Under the pieces are notes generated by a model. It was not told the origin of the DNA. It made no database searches and saw only the letters and a program-made list of their open reading frames with translations. A stretch of 64,000 nt of DNA from NCBI GenBank assembly GCA_023055505.1, contig JALIRH010000002.1, forward strand, positions 17,504,937-17,568,936. Direction: 5' to 3'. Position numbers and translations under genes: made by a program. The stretch's first letter is position 1. Each line of letters starts with the position of its first letter. Positions 38,004 through 51,115 of this stretch are shown here, piece after piece. The stretch comes from Callipepla californica brunnescens (taxonomy: Eukaryota; Chordata; Aves; Galliformes; Odontophoridae).

Positions 38004-40936
38004 CAGCATGCTGGATATTAAGTTTTTCTATCATGGTGTAGAAGTTGTAAGACTTTGTGTTTCTTCTGAAAATGGTATGAGAATCTTTAGCACAAGTCAA
38101 ATATTTTGTAATATGGATCTAATTTATTGTAGTGTGACTGAGGTAAAAAAAATATATATACAGGGTTTTTATAGCTGTAAATCATTTTCTAGTGCATATA
38201 TCCTCTATTATTAAACACACTCGAACACAGCACATGTAAAATTGCCTGTGTAAAATGATATGAATTATTTTCTGTGTCAGTTGATTTTTAACCATGTAAA
38301 ATCAATAACAGCATTCTGGTCACTTTGATGGGGCAGGGCAGACTCAAACAAAAGAGTAACAGTACACTTAGACTTCACGTGGCCTGCTGTGCTTTACACA
38401 CACTGGAAGCTGATTTCAGTTGTTCGTGACCCTCTTCTTCATAAAATGAGCCAAGCCTTGTGTATACAGCGTTTTTTAATTTCTTTTAACCATTGCTTTG
38501 ACAACAGTGATGAAATTGCCCCTTTAGAAAATAAATGTTCAAAACTGTCTTGGCACATAGATGTCCATTTTACTGTTGCCACGTTGCTCTAAAAATATAA
38601 ATTGAAAAAGATTTGTGAATGATTCAAAGAGAAGCTGTGCACCTGAAAGCATGCCCATTTTTCTCTAGCTACACTTACATGGTCCAAAAAAAAAGATACC
38701 ACCTTTTCTTGCAAGCTTTGTCTACATATGATAAAATGCCTTTATGTATGCCCACAGACCTTGAGTCTGATCCCTGTTATCAGTCTCTCAGGAATGCTAA
38801 CTAAATTTTACCATCCTCTCTCACACTGACATAAGATCTTATTCTTACATTGTCTCTTTCACAGCTTCTCCCATAGGAATGTGCATGTGAAAAAGGTAGA
38901 AATTTTGCTGTGTTTGGCAATGGTCTTCTAATGTGGAAGCGTCTTGGAGCTCAAGATACTTGGACACAATTGAGAACAATTTTAAGACTGTCCTAAATTA
39001 TGCTGTCAGGGCTCCCTTAGGACCACAGGAATGAACACTGGCAAAGAATTTTTTCCTTCTCCATATGGATCCTCAGTTCAGCATCTAGCTATATATTTAG
39101 ACATATTCAAAAGGAACTATGAGAAAATCTAAGAAAACACTAAATGAAGTGTGTAAAAGTGAGAGCTTTGTTTTCCACCTAATAGAAAATTAAAGGGCTC
39201 GGTGAATTTCACTTTGTAAAAAAAAAAAATATCAAAGATCATAATTTCTAGTCACAACCCTTTAATTGGTTTGGATATGACAGGTAATTCTACAGAGTGG
39301 AATCTGCCTGTACTTCTCATTTTCTCACATTTTGCCAACATTTGCACAGCTGGCTTGCCAACAAACTGCTCTCTTTCTATTGAACAGAAAAGCGCTGTTT
39401 GGGAAACACAAGTAATTCTTTTTTTACTGAGAAAAGCATCGTTCTGTTGGTTAACAGTAATCAGAAGTCATTGAAGTGTTTACTAGATGGCTAAGCAGTG
39501 AGACTTACTAATAGCTCTTCCTTCAGAAAGGGTTATCAGCCACTGCTTCACTTTCATGTTTGGGGTCTTTTATCTGAAAAGCACTTTTGAGGCCTAGATT
39601 CATGACAAACATAATGAAGGTCCATGCAGATTTCAGATTGCTAATCAACTCACTTAATTTGTCAATGAATGCCAACCTATCATATCTACTTAATGTACAG
39701 CATGCTTAAAATAAGCAGAACTGCAGTGTATATTAACACAAAAGGAGTATTTCACTGCCAACAAAAGGCTGTTGTACACAAGTTTTTAACAATGTGTTAC
39801 TGATTCCCAAATGGTGTGTTACTGATAGGAAAACTAACCTTTAGAATCATCTCTAGAACTGTAAAGTACTGCACTTCTGCATTTAACCATTTGTCTTTGA
39901 GAAAACAAAGAAGTTCAGACCAGGATTCAAAAGGTTTAGCAGCTAAAACCCAAGGTTGCTCAATTACTGGACACTAAATCCTTTACCAAAAAATGCATAA
40001 CTAAACAAGGCACCACAGAACTCTCAGTGCTGAAAAGTTTATGCAATTATCATAAATGAAGATGAAGCTGCGCCATCTATATCAGACAGATTTGGGATAC
40101 ACGCAGATGTCCTGCTTTTACTCTGGAACTACCACATCTGCTGTTACTAAGAATCAAGTTTTAGCAATATTTATGAAGGATTCAAAGGGTTCTTATCAGG
40201 CTTAGCGTATTTTTTAAATTTTCAGAGTGCTTCTATTTGAGCTGCCAGCTGAACCAGCACATCAAATACAGAGTTAAAATTTTAAAATCAAAGCTGGACA
40301 TTCGTGTACTCTCTTTAAATAATTTTAAAATGAAATGGCATTACTGTAGAATTCTCTTTGTGAAGGAAATATGGCAAATGTCTGTATGCCATTTCCAACG
40401 CATTTTAAAAGTGAACACTGTTTTGGTTATATTTAAGTCTTGCAAAATTATCATGAAGTTCTGCACCAAGTCCAAATTTCTATGATACCATGTTGTATTA
40501 ACAAGTCCATAAATACATATATCCTATGTGTCTTGAAACACTGATGATATTAATAGGTTGTGGTTTAACATGTAAATTTCATTATAATTATAATTACTTT
40601 GTCAGTGAGGGTTTTATACAAAATGTTTCAGAAACAACATTAAGAGCATGATATCAGACCTATTTAACAAGTTAATGAAAGATCCTTTGTTTGTTTAGGA
40701 AAATTTTTATTTTGATAACTGCCTCACTGATTTGAGATAGAGATGCTCAAATAAGAAAAGTTAGCAAAAATGATTGAGATCACTGTGTTTAAGAAAAGTG
40801 CTTAAACCAGCCTTCTTACTTTTGACAATTAAGCCAAGGAGCTAAACTGTCCTATTTTAAAGCATAGAAGCCACAAAAGTAACAAGGAACTGAAAGATCT
40901 TATTAGCCCATAAGTTTTAGCGCTAAATTCAGCTTT

Positions 40937-41025
40937 ACTATTTGCTGCAACTTTGAATAAATTATAGAGCTCCTCAGTACCTGAGCTTTGCTTTCTGTAA
41001 ATGGTAAAATAATTCCCTTTCTACT
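40937..41025 (+). mobile_element. Possible MIR-like ancient SINE fragment
   Basis: The order GCTGCAACTTTGAATAAATT, then GAGCTCCTCAGTACCTGAGC, then TTTCTGTAAATGGTAAAAT resembles the 3' half of a MIR element (the part usually reading like CTTGGGCAAGTCACTTAACC, then GAGCCTCAGTTTCCTC, then CTGTAAAATGGG). Divergence is high and the tRNA-derived head is not visible. Could be chance. Confidence 0.35.
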
Positions 41026-42143
41026 GTGTATGGAGATATACAATGGTAATTCTCATAGAACATAATGTTTTGCTAATGCTCATAGAATTGTATGAGTCTT
41101 AGACAAAAAATAATATAAAAGTACAACATATTTCAAGGACAAGAAAACTTTTAATAAATTATTCAATACAAATCTTATATTCAGACCACCCACCAACACA
41201 CATAATTAATGTATTAATACTTATCATAACTACTCCTTTATCACATTTTAACATCTTTTCTGAGTTGAAAATGGAGTTGTTTAGGAAGCTATTGTAAGCC
41301 AATCCACATGCTAACACTGCTGGTCACAACACCTGCCCTCTTAGAGTTTGTGTTCTTCTTCTGGCCAATTAAAAAAAAAAAAGAACAAAAGATTGGAAAA
41401 CTGGGAAAATTAACAGAAATGCAAACAGAGAATATATTACGCTGATATTAGAATTATCTTCAAAGCTTGCCTGTTGGTATTAATGGCCTTTAAGCATACA
41501 TTTGCAAGTTACATAAAGGAAAAAAAAAAAGAAAAGAATGTTCCAAACCCTAATTGTTGTAACTTATCCACACATTCCAGCAAAAATTTTCACTGCTCTT
41601 CAGAAATGTTTGTTCACTTGCTGCAAACCATGTCACAAATCTTCAGTGCAGCAGCTAATATTTTACAATTGATCAAATAAATGGGGATATGTATTCTAAA
41701 TATGTGACTTAATGAAAACAACTTAAAGATTTATATTCCATTTAATGTACTTAGCTGAAGTCTCATGGGATTGCCAAAGAAGATAAAAACCTGCAACATG
41801 GGTTAATGCTTAGTTATCTTTTGGTTAACTTATATAGCTTAGTAATCAAAGGACATGAAAGGAAAACTTTTGATAAAAATTAGCCTATTTTAAAATTCCA
41901 GAAAAGACAGCTGCCTTTAAATATAATACAATGTAAACTTTTATACTTACACACAAGAGCTCTTAGCTAAACTTTGTTTGCAGTTTGTAGACAAGAACAT
42001 TACTCTCAGTTGTTTGACATCCTATTAAAAATAAAAATAAGTTTGGGGAGAAAAAAAAAAGAATGTGAAATGTTAAATAATGGTGATATGTCTAATTATT
42101 TTCTGTGAATCTTTTCCCTTTCCTGTATTTCAGTCTCCCTAGG

Positions 42144-42232
42144 TGTTTTTTGGTTTTTTTTTTTTTGTTTTTTTTTTTTTTTTTTTTTTTTGTTTTGTTT
42201 GTTTGGTTGGTTGGTTTGGTTTGGTTTTTTTT
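42144..42232. repeat. Poly-T / (TTTG)n-(TTGG)n low-complexity tract
   Basis: Nearly 90 bp of T runs interrupted by G, including a T run of about 20 or more, then TTTG, TTGG and TTTGG units. It is a simple-sequence tract prone to length change and to assembly error. Confidence 0.95.
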
Positions 42233-44769
42233 GAGAAAATAGAGGAAAATGGAATCATGTACTGCTGTGTAGAACTCAGTTACACTGTCATCTAGGTTGC
42301 TGTCTAATTCTCAACAGTTTTCAAACTGAAATAGAAGGACAAAATGTATTTATTGAATCAGTTCACTGAATAACAGGGATTTTATTATTACTGATTTTAA
42401 AATTAATCCCTCTTGTGGGTGAATATTCCTATCAACACAAAATGGGAAAGAGAACAACACTGCCATTAATTGTTACAATAAAACTTACTTCAGAAATACA
42501 TACCTTGTTCGGTTCCATGCTTGAACTGAATTACCAGTCATCTCTGGATCCAAGGCAGACCATCTACTCCAAAACATATTTTGATTTTCTTAAATGCAGT
42601 GTTTGTGTTCAGATCAGCAATCAAAGCAGTGGTGAGAGAAAGATCATCTTCCTAAGATGAATGAGTCTAGATCCCAAGCAATGGAGAATGGAAAAATAAG
42701 AAAGACTTCGTTTGATGCCACTACGCAAAACATGCTGTGAATAAACAGAGAATGAAACTTCAAATACATCTAGTTATATTACATGAAGTGAAGACTTCGC
42801 TGAGACATGATATACAAGGTGAGAAAAAGAAGAGAGAACATTTTTCATGTTGTCCTCTTTAAATGTTTCTTTTACTTGGGGGGAGGAGGGTGAGGTTGAC
42901 CAGGTGCTTATGTGTGTATCTATTTTTTATATCTATTTCCTTCTTGTTCGTGTATATCCATGTATCCTACCCCATCTTCATTTTGGCAGCTCACTTTCAC
43001 AGAAATGGAAGCAAAATTTTATTCTGCTATTACACCTCAATTTACTTTACTAATTATGAAGCTGAGCTTGTTGGTTAATAGTAATGTGTTTGCCCAATGT
43101 ATAGCAATAACCACTTATGTACAGCAGTTACTGTCAAATACAGCATTTGTCATTAAGAGATTTGGGAGATCAAATAGAAGGAAAAAAAAAAAAAGAAACA
43201 AAAAAGAAAAAAATGCCTAGGTAGGGCTGTAGGACTAAGTATCTCATAATATTCATTGTGAAAAGTCATTTTGATGTTCATGGCTGTAAAATGTTGGAGT
43301 TGAGGAAAAAAAAATCTTTCTGGATGTCCAAGAAGGCAAGGAGAGACAAGAGGGCATGCTGAGAGGCTGTATCAGTAACACTAGGTTTCCCCCTTGATGG
43401 CTTAATGTCAGCAGTGCTGGTTTTGTGAAAATTAATCCAGTCACAATAATGGCATAAAGGCATGCATTTACACCTCTATTGACTTTTCACGTTCACAGAA
43501 TAATTGTTGTAACATTTTCTTAAAGGCCAAAGACCTTTTGATGATAAATATATCTCATTACATGGAATTTTATATGTAATCATCCCATGAATCTCAGTGT
43601 AATTCAATGGATGTATTTACCATATGTTAATCCTAGCATAACAAGCCTTTAACCTATTTGACTTAATTAAAGGCATGTCATCAGATTTACTGTTGAAAAG
43701 CTTTTTTTTCACTTCTGCTTTGAGAAAACCTTTCAATTTTTAACTCTTTTGTGAATTACCTGTTCAAGAGTCCATCTTCTCCACTGCTCAACTTGCTTGA
43801 ATGCAAATCCTTGGCGTGCTTGATATCACAATTTGCTCTGCTGATCTGAAGACAGGTATATCCACAGAAGTTTCTTGAGAAGAATTTTTGAATTGGTGTA
43901 GAGTTGGCAGAGACTTCCACAGAGTTCCATTTAATTTCTTTTCCCAGTTTTACATTAATTCTGATTAGATGTTCTCAGTCAGCAGTGTTGATTATATTTT
44001 CATTGTGCATGAGCAATATTTTTTTTCAAAAAATTGAGATATAAGCTATATTATCAATAAAATCCTAATGTCTTCCAATCTCTTAGAAATCCAAAGCTGT
44101 GGAAGATTAAACGTGAACAACAGATATAAGGAAAATTTGAACGAACTATATTTATTTAGACCAGAAGAACTTCAGTTGCAAAAGCTTGAACTGTAGACAC
44201 ATGTGAAAACATTCAAATTTTCTCCTTAACTTCTGGAACAAGTCTGAGTCAAAATCAGTTTCATTTGCAGAGAGAAATATAGATTGGTTGTTGGCAAAAA
44301 CATCTAATAATCAGAATTGTGAATGGGGCTACGGTGGAAAATGCATAAGTAGAGATTTTCAGAACTGGGTAGAAAATATCAGCTGAAGCTTGCCTAGTCC
44401 CCTGTGGTCTTCCTTCTGCTAAAGTGGTTATACTGCATGGCCTCCCAAGGTGTCTTTCAGCCTCATGGCCAAGTAAATCTATTACTCAGTTCTTCAGAGT
44501 TTCAACTGTCCTACTTCTTTTTATCAGTTTTAGAGCATTACCTTCACTTGAGCACAAACACACTCCTGGGAGCCAAAGCTTTTCTAAGCTAGTGTTTGCA
44601 CCATATGGCCTCTTTAAAATTTAGACAGATTTTAGATATTCTTTTAAACAGATACTTCAACATGACATGAAATAAATTCCATAAATACAATACATCTTTC
44701 ATGAAAATATGATAGCATCAGCAATATATTAGGAAGAAATCCAACAAAATCTTGATTAGATCAGGTTAA

Positions 44770-46275
44770 AGACACAGTATTTACATATGCTGAATATATT
44801 CAAGTTTACAGTGCCAAATGGTATTCAGCCGCCCGGTTGTAATGATCTGTATGAAGTTATCTCTGGACCATCAGTGTCTAAGTTTTTGTCAAGTATGGGT
44901 GTGGTTCCAGAAGCCTGAGAAGGGCAAACATAGTAACTGGCTTTAAAAAGCAGAGGAAGAGGACCTTGGAATCTCTGCCCAGTTGTAAACAACAAGAAAG
45001 ATTCTCCAAGAAATTATTCAAACAATCCAGCTGAAAGCACCACAATGATAACAAGGTGAAAAGAAACAGCCAGCATACATTTGTCAATAACTAATCACAT
45101 CAATCTAATTTCTTCCTTTGACAGAATGACTGGATAACAGCATAGCAGAAGGCAGAAGACATGATAAATCCTGAGGTCATTACGGCTTTCAACACAGCTC
45201 TGCATACTGTTCTCATAAACAAGCAAGAGAAATGTGGTCTGGATGATTTCATTAAAAGATGTGTGACCCATTGGTTGAAAAACAGTACCTAACTTAATAG
45301 TTAGTGCTGATTCTCGGTCAGACTGAAGGTTATTTCAAACACGGTCCTGCAGGAGCCTGTCCCAGTGCCTCTTTTTTCTAGAGCGATTTTCACTGATAAC
45401 CTCAGTGATGGGATGGGGAAGAGTTTTTTCTTTTGTTACCTGAAATTTGTGGGTTACTGCAAAACGTGTTGGCAGTTCAGTCAGAATACAAACAGCTCTT
45501 CAAGTCCAGGAGAAAGCATTCTAAAGTATAAATGAAATATAATAGATGTTCATGCAAAATACTAGAATTAAAGAAGTTATATTAGGAGGAAATATAAGGC
45601 ATTCATGTTAAGAAGAAAAAACAAACAAACAAAACAAAAACCAACAGAGTGAAATCATGCAGGACTACAAACAAAACTGTTTCTTGATATTACAAGAATA
45701 GCAGGAGCTGAAGTGGAAATCAGGGCTGTGGAGTACAAGCTATCAGAGGCAAAGTTACATTCTCCTTGCACAGTGCTCAGACTTCAGCTGGAATAATGTT
45801 TTCCATTTTGGTAACCACATTTCAGGAAAGATACAGACAATGTGGAGAGAATCCAGAGGAGAGCAGCGGGAATGATAAGAGATTTGGAAAACGTGACCTA
45901 AAAGGAGAGGTTGAAGGAGCTGGGTTTGTTTAGTCTGGGAAAGGGAAGACGGAGAGGAAACATGATAATGTTTTCAAGTATATAGAGCTTGTTAGAGAGA
46001 GTACAGCAATCAATTATTCTCGGGGACTGAGCCGGACTTGTATGAGAAGAAAGCAATATAATTTGCAGCAAAGGAGTTTCACACTACAAGGTTCTGAACT
46101 GAAAGGACAGTTAAGGGTTGGAATAGTTTGCTGAGGCAGGTTGCCTCTTACACTGAAGGGTTTGAAGAACAAGAGAGCTATGTCAGGTTTGTTTTATGTA
46201 CAGTCGGGGTAGGAAATAAATTAACTTATGTCTCTCAATAATTTCCAGCCTAATATTCTGTAATTTCTATAACAA
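44770..46275 (+). mobile_element. Old CR1 LINE covering RT and C-terminus
   Basis: About 1.5 kb of plus-strand CR1, the longest plus copy here. Recognisable blocks in order are: AATATATTCAAGTTTACAGT (start of RT; SGPD-type region) at about 44795; GGTTCCAGAAGCCTGAGAAG at about 44901; CAGCATACATTTGTCAATAA (QHGF region) at about 45071; GTCCTGCAGGAGCCTGTCCC (VPQG-type region) at about 45344. The C-terminal half follows from about 45780 (CAGCTGGAATAATGTTTTCC, then GGAGAGCAGCGGGAATGATA), then TAATATTCTGTAATTTCTAT as the decayed tail. No long frame survives. The divergence suggests an older CR1 subfamily. The endonuclease domain is absent. Confidence 0.82.
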
Positions 46276-49200
46276 TAAAGCATTGATTCCACAGACACAC
46301 AAAAGAATACAGTGGGATATATATATAGACTGTCTCTTGACAGTCATTTGTGTGACTGCATCGTGGACTGTCCTTTGTGTTCCAGAAACTGAAGGGCTCA
46401 AATAGCACCAAGAAAGATTTCTACTACTCTTGTTCTTTAAATAATAAATGATTATAATTGATATAATGAGTAAGAAGATGTACTGTCATCTCCTAAGTGA
46501 AATGAACACATTTCTCTTGGAAATATGAAAAACAGAAATGTTTTATTCTGTTAACATGAAAAATGATTGCTTTCCTTACCATCTCCCAATAAGTGAATAA
46601 AATGAATTAAAAAACAGTGTCTGTTGGTGTTGGTAGCGTCCTATCTCATTAAAGTGAATTAGATACCCATAAAACTCAATGATTTCATAGCTGATAACAA
46701 TCAACACATAAACTGAGACCAATATTACCATCTTTGATCAGTGGCAAGAATTCATCACAACATCTGAACTTTAGAGAGAACCTAACTGTCCTTCCCATCT
46801 TCAGATATATGTGTAAGTATAAACAGAGTCAAGATGATGTGAAACAGAATGTGAACTACGTACTGCTTTGCTCTAAGTACGAGCAAGAGTGATTTTTTTT
46901 ATTATTTTTTATTTATTTATGCATTTATTTATTTGCATCCTTGCTTGAAATTTGTTAATAGTGATGGGACACAAACTGCTCTCATGAGGATCTCAAAAAA
47001 GGAAAGCCCCTCTTTAAGATAATCTGCACACAGACATGCTTGGTGCTATCTTACCAATACTAAGTACACTCATGAGTCGAGGCCCTACAAACTGTGAAAC
47101 TGACTTTGAAATATGCTTTTAAAATATCTTATAAGTTCGATGGTTCTTTTTCATTTACCCATCTTTTTTTCATTTACCCTTTTTAAGCCTACAGTGAGCA
47201 CACAGTTTGTATTTTCAGCCTTTACTCAACAGCTAATAGTGACTCAGCCTTTTGCAAAAAGGGTTGAGGGGAGAATTAAAGAAAAAAAAATACATTCTTA
47301 TTTGGGTGACCTGCTTTGCCTTTGTTTACAGGGTGACAACCTCAGTTTGAACACTAACATCCAGACAACTACAGTGCTTCATGGTCCATACAGCGCCATA
47401 ACAAAATGTTCATTCATGCCCTTTCTGTGACAACACATGTACAAAGCTTATGGGACGGTATTTGTCAGGCATCAGCCTCAGGACAAAACCGCTGTGTTTA
47501 GGGTAGTAGACTGGTGTAAGGAAAGAAAGTTCGGCTATTTGGAAACAAGCCAAGCTGTGCTGCTCACCTTCTGGGCCAGAGAAGTGCCCTCTGCCCTACC
47601 CCGGATAACAGCGCAGCTGCAGCCTGCGCTTCAGAGTAGACTGAAACCATTTCCTCTCCTCTGCTTGTTGCCTTGCAAAGCTCCATCTTGCATTTTCAGG
47701 ACAAAACTTGATGTTTTTTATATACCTTAAGGCATACCTCTGACATTCATTTTCTGCAGAACTGGGTTTCTCCAGAGCTCTCCATGGACTAGCTGGAAGA
47801 GGAGAAGCTGGAAAGTTTTACTTTCACTGGCCTAGTGAAGGCAAAAGTATACAGTGTGCATGCACACCCAAAGACAGCTAAGTGACAGTCACATTTCAAA
47901 ATCCTAGTCTGGGATTCTCCACTTAAACTGAATGTAAATAAACAAGAAGGAGGTACTAATACCATTAACTCCCACTGGAAGTATTTAACCTCCGAATTTT
48001 CACACAAGGGGATACTGAATGGGACAATTGCTGACAGGAGGAGTTAGATCAAAAAAGAAGTCACTTTGCCTTCTCCTATGCTACATTATATTCTGCAACG
48101 GAAGTCAGCGCAAGCTACAACCTTCATACAGAAAATAAAAAAAGTGTAATGAATAAATGCAAAGGGAAAGATTTATATCACATGTAACTATATATAGAAT
48201 ACTAATAAGTAAATATTATACATACAGACCTATATGTGTCAGATTTATATATATATTCGCATACAGATATAGACACACACACACAAAAATTGAATATAAT
48301 TGTATTCCACAAACTCTTCCTTATCAACAGAGTACCTCTTGCAACAGCAGTACACTTACAGCCTCTCTTGAAACCTGGCTGAACTTTCCTTTTATTGAGA
48401 GGACACTAAATTAACTTTAAACTAACCCCTAATTTGGGTTTTCATTTCATACAAAGTTACCACTGGCACATTAGAGAATGTGGCATCTCTACCAATACAG
48501 AGGGTGAGGAAAGGAAGCTATTAACATGTCCATAACACTTTGCTTTATACACAACTACCCTGCTTTTAACTCCGGCCTTGGTCACCAAGGTCAGACTCGA
48601 CTGAGCTAACTAACAATGTCACTTTCCTACTGCCTTGGGGTGCTCACCCCTGCCACAGCACGACAGCCCAGAGCTGGAGGGGTGCGCAGCACCTAGCAGG
48701 GGGAGAGAAGAGCTAATCGAGGCTTTTCATTAAATGGTGGAAGTTAGGGAAGTCAGTGTCACACTGTCATAGCTGTAAAGCTGTTGAAAAGTGAAATTCT
48801 TGGCCATTCATGAAACATTGCTATGCAAAAACAATAACAAATAGGAGAAGGTCCCCTACTGTCAAGCAGACGGTGGACTATCACAGCGCATGAAGGCACC
48901 TGAGTGCCCAAATTGCTCCAACCAAGTGTAAAGAAGCTCACAAAACATGGCTGCCAGCCCATTATTTCAGGTTTAAAATAAGGGTATATTTGATGAAATG
49001 CTCCAACAGAAATTGAATCTTTGGAAGTTCCAGTTCCTAAATGCATTCTCTGGGCTGCTATATGCAGTGGCATTACTGTAAAGGTATAAACTAGTGAAGC
49101 ATGAATTAGTCATTCAATCACATTATTTTTGAATATGAGATAACATAAGATTATTTTTTTTTCCAGAAATTATTTTTTAGCTTTCTTCATCACTGTGGCT

Positions 49201-49586
49201 TTATTTGTATCTGTCATTCAAAGGAGGAAAGAGCCATTCTAACAACGAGCCCTACTTGAGAGGAGTCCACTGCCACACCAGCAAAGAACAGTGCAGAGGG
49301 AGAGCTGTGAGCAATGCCTGCCTCCTCCACTTTTCCTCTGCTTTGCATCTTTCTTGCTCATTGCTTCTCTGTGGTTCCCTACAGAGAACCTTTAGTAGGC
49401 AGACAGTGTGAAATTCTCTCACTAAGATGAATATTCTGGCATAGGTGCTGCAGTAACTGGAAGACATGACATGGAAGCATCTGGACCAAACTTAGGACTG
49501 CAGAAACATACCTATATCTTAACTCAGGAAAATGCTTAGACCAAGAAGGGCTATCCATCAGCAGAAGAGCTTGGCATCCTGAATCG
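46276..49586. other. Unique sequence, nothing firmly recognised
   Basis: No gene or known element recognised. Open frames at 47113-47730 look random despite a locally GC-richer stretch (47500-47720). A (TTTA)n-like tract lies at 46892-46934 and TA/CA runs at 48244-48285. A GC-richer patch at 48570-48720 has no identifiable content. Confidence 0.5.
46892..46934. repeat. (TTTA)n-rich simple repeat
   Basis: T run followed by ATTT/TTTA units, interrupted once by GC. Simple sequence only. Confidence 0.9.
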
Positions 49587-49967
49587 TTGAGACAAAACCC
49601 TTTTTCACCACTCTTCTACACTAATTCAGATTTCAAGAATTGGAAGGTAAGCGGTATTAATTTTATAGGTGATCTTTTTTATTCATATTATTTAAAATGC
49701 TTACAAGATTTCAAGCAATTCAAGAACCAATTTTCCCTTCCTAATGCAGTTTTTTATCAAATACAGCATTGGGTCATTTCCATTCACAGAGATCTGAATG
49801 TACCACCCTTAACTAATGGGATAGAACACTTTATGCTAAATGCACTTGATATAACTAAATTTGTTACTCATGCTTATAATGCAATTATTGATGTAACGGA
49901 TAAAAATCGGAACCACAAGAAATTTTCTAGAAAATATATCTGCCACTCCATTGGCATTGTGAAATAG
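49587..49967 (+). pseudogene. L1/Tx1-clade LINE ORF2-like remnant
   Basis: A 126-codon open frame, unusually long for DNA this AT-rich. Its residues fall in the order seen after the RT domain of L1/Tx1-clade LINE proteins: NSDFKNWKVSGINFIGDLF (residues 13-31, like the W..GI..L.DLF box), FKNQFSLPNAVFYQIQHWV (45-63, like the F.LPN..FF.YLQ.R box), and PPLTNGIEHFML (73-84, like the PLT..E..C block). It would belong to the C-terminal part of a retrotransposon polyprotein. No RT catalytic box, endonuclease or poly-A tail is visible around it, and upstream sequence does not extend the match. L1-type LINEs are nearly absent from birds, so an ancient remnant is likely. The match is from memory and needs a search. 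Confidence 0.5.
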
Positions 49968-50879
49968 GAAATTTGATGCATATTTGCATAAAATAGAACA
50001 ATCAATACAGAACATCAATATTTTATTTATTAATGATTTTTACTGGAAACTGAAACAGGTACACAGGATCACTTCTTCGTTTCGTAGACAAAGCTAAGGC
50101 ATTAAATTTCTAGAACCAGTTTGCTTAAGATATGACACCTGTAAAAAAGGAATTAATAGTACAGCTCTGAAATAATCAATCAGATCCAAAATGTTTCTCT
50201 CATTCTTTCTGAATAAAAACCTTTTTCTTCCATTAGAGAGTAAAAATTTTGATATTTTATTTTCTTTACAAAAATTGGCATATTAAATAAAACTGAGGAA
50301 AACATACTACCAGAATTACAGAGGTGTCCTCAAGTGCCCTGTGCACAGAACTGGCTGGACATCAGCAGGTGGGAGAACTAAGACAGAATTCCTTCGATAA
50401 AACAGATTTTTTCTTGCTCAAAAGAACTGGTAATTCTTCTAACGTACAACATGGAACAGATTTTGTAGTTTTTTCCTCTTACAGTATTTGACAACTTACA
50501 AATTTGGATGGATTTAACAAATTCAGTATTTGCTTAGGCCTTGTTAATTAGAAATATCATTTGAAAATCCTCCCCAGGTTTACAACTGGACAAAAATCTT
50601 CAGTTTGTCCACAGTACTAAATGATTTGTTTTACATTCTCTACTCACATTCTGGATTTGATAGATACTTAGAGAAGATGATATTATGCTGGGGAGCACTT
50701 GCAGATTCAGGAAGGACTTCTATTGAAAGTTTAGTGAGAGTGTTGAAGGTTAGTGAGATGTCTGTAACACTGCATCCAGCTCTGAGATACCACTACAAGA
50801 AGGACACTGATGAACTGCAGTGAGATCAGCATAATACCCCTAGCTGGTTTGACAGGAGCACTTATGCTGTGACAGGATG
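49968..50879. other. AT-rich sequence after the L1-like frame
   Basis: No clear continuation of the L1/Tx1-like protein and no other gene recognised. The 3' end of that element may lie here, but no tail was identified. Confidence 0.45.
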
Positions 50880-51115
50880 TTCCACTTTCAGGGGCCTAAC
50901 AGCAGACGGACAGTACCTCCTGGGAAACTCTGCCATTTTTGTTCTTCAAGAACAATCTGGATAGAGCCTACATAATACTGACAAGATCATGCAGGTAATG
51001 CTTTAATAACCTGTGTGACGTGATGTAGGGAACCTGCTTGGAAGGGAAGCTGGACTCGATGATCTCTTGAGGTCCCTTCCAACCCCTACGATTCTGTGAA
51101 TCTGTGATTCTGTGA
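50880..51115 (+). mobile_element. CR1 LINE 3' fragment with intact octamer tail
   Basis: Plus-strand CR1 end. GGGAACCTGCTTGGAAGGGA (about 51029) and GCTGGACTCGATGATCTCTT precede CCCTTCCAACCCCTACGATT and three near-perfect octamers (ATTCTGTG, ATCTGTG, ATTCTGTG) ending at about 51113. The tail is the best preserved in the window, suggesting a younger insertion. The 5' part (about 50880-51000) is weakly matched. Confidence 0.85.

Larger units (their letters stand above)
38004..44769. other. AT-rich unique sequence with one possible SINE
   Basis: No gene recognised; open frames are short and unmatched. Contains the MIR-like stretch and the T/G tract listed separately, and A-rich tracts at about 41520 and 43182-43213. 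Confidence 0.5.

Noticed and set aside
47113..47730. Two adjacent plus-strand frames of 105 and 97 codons
   Set aside because: Low-complexity or random composition with no domain, splice context or repeat match.
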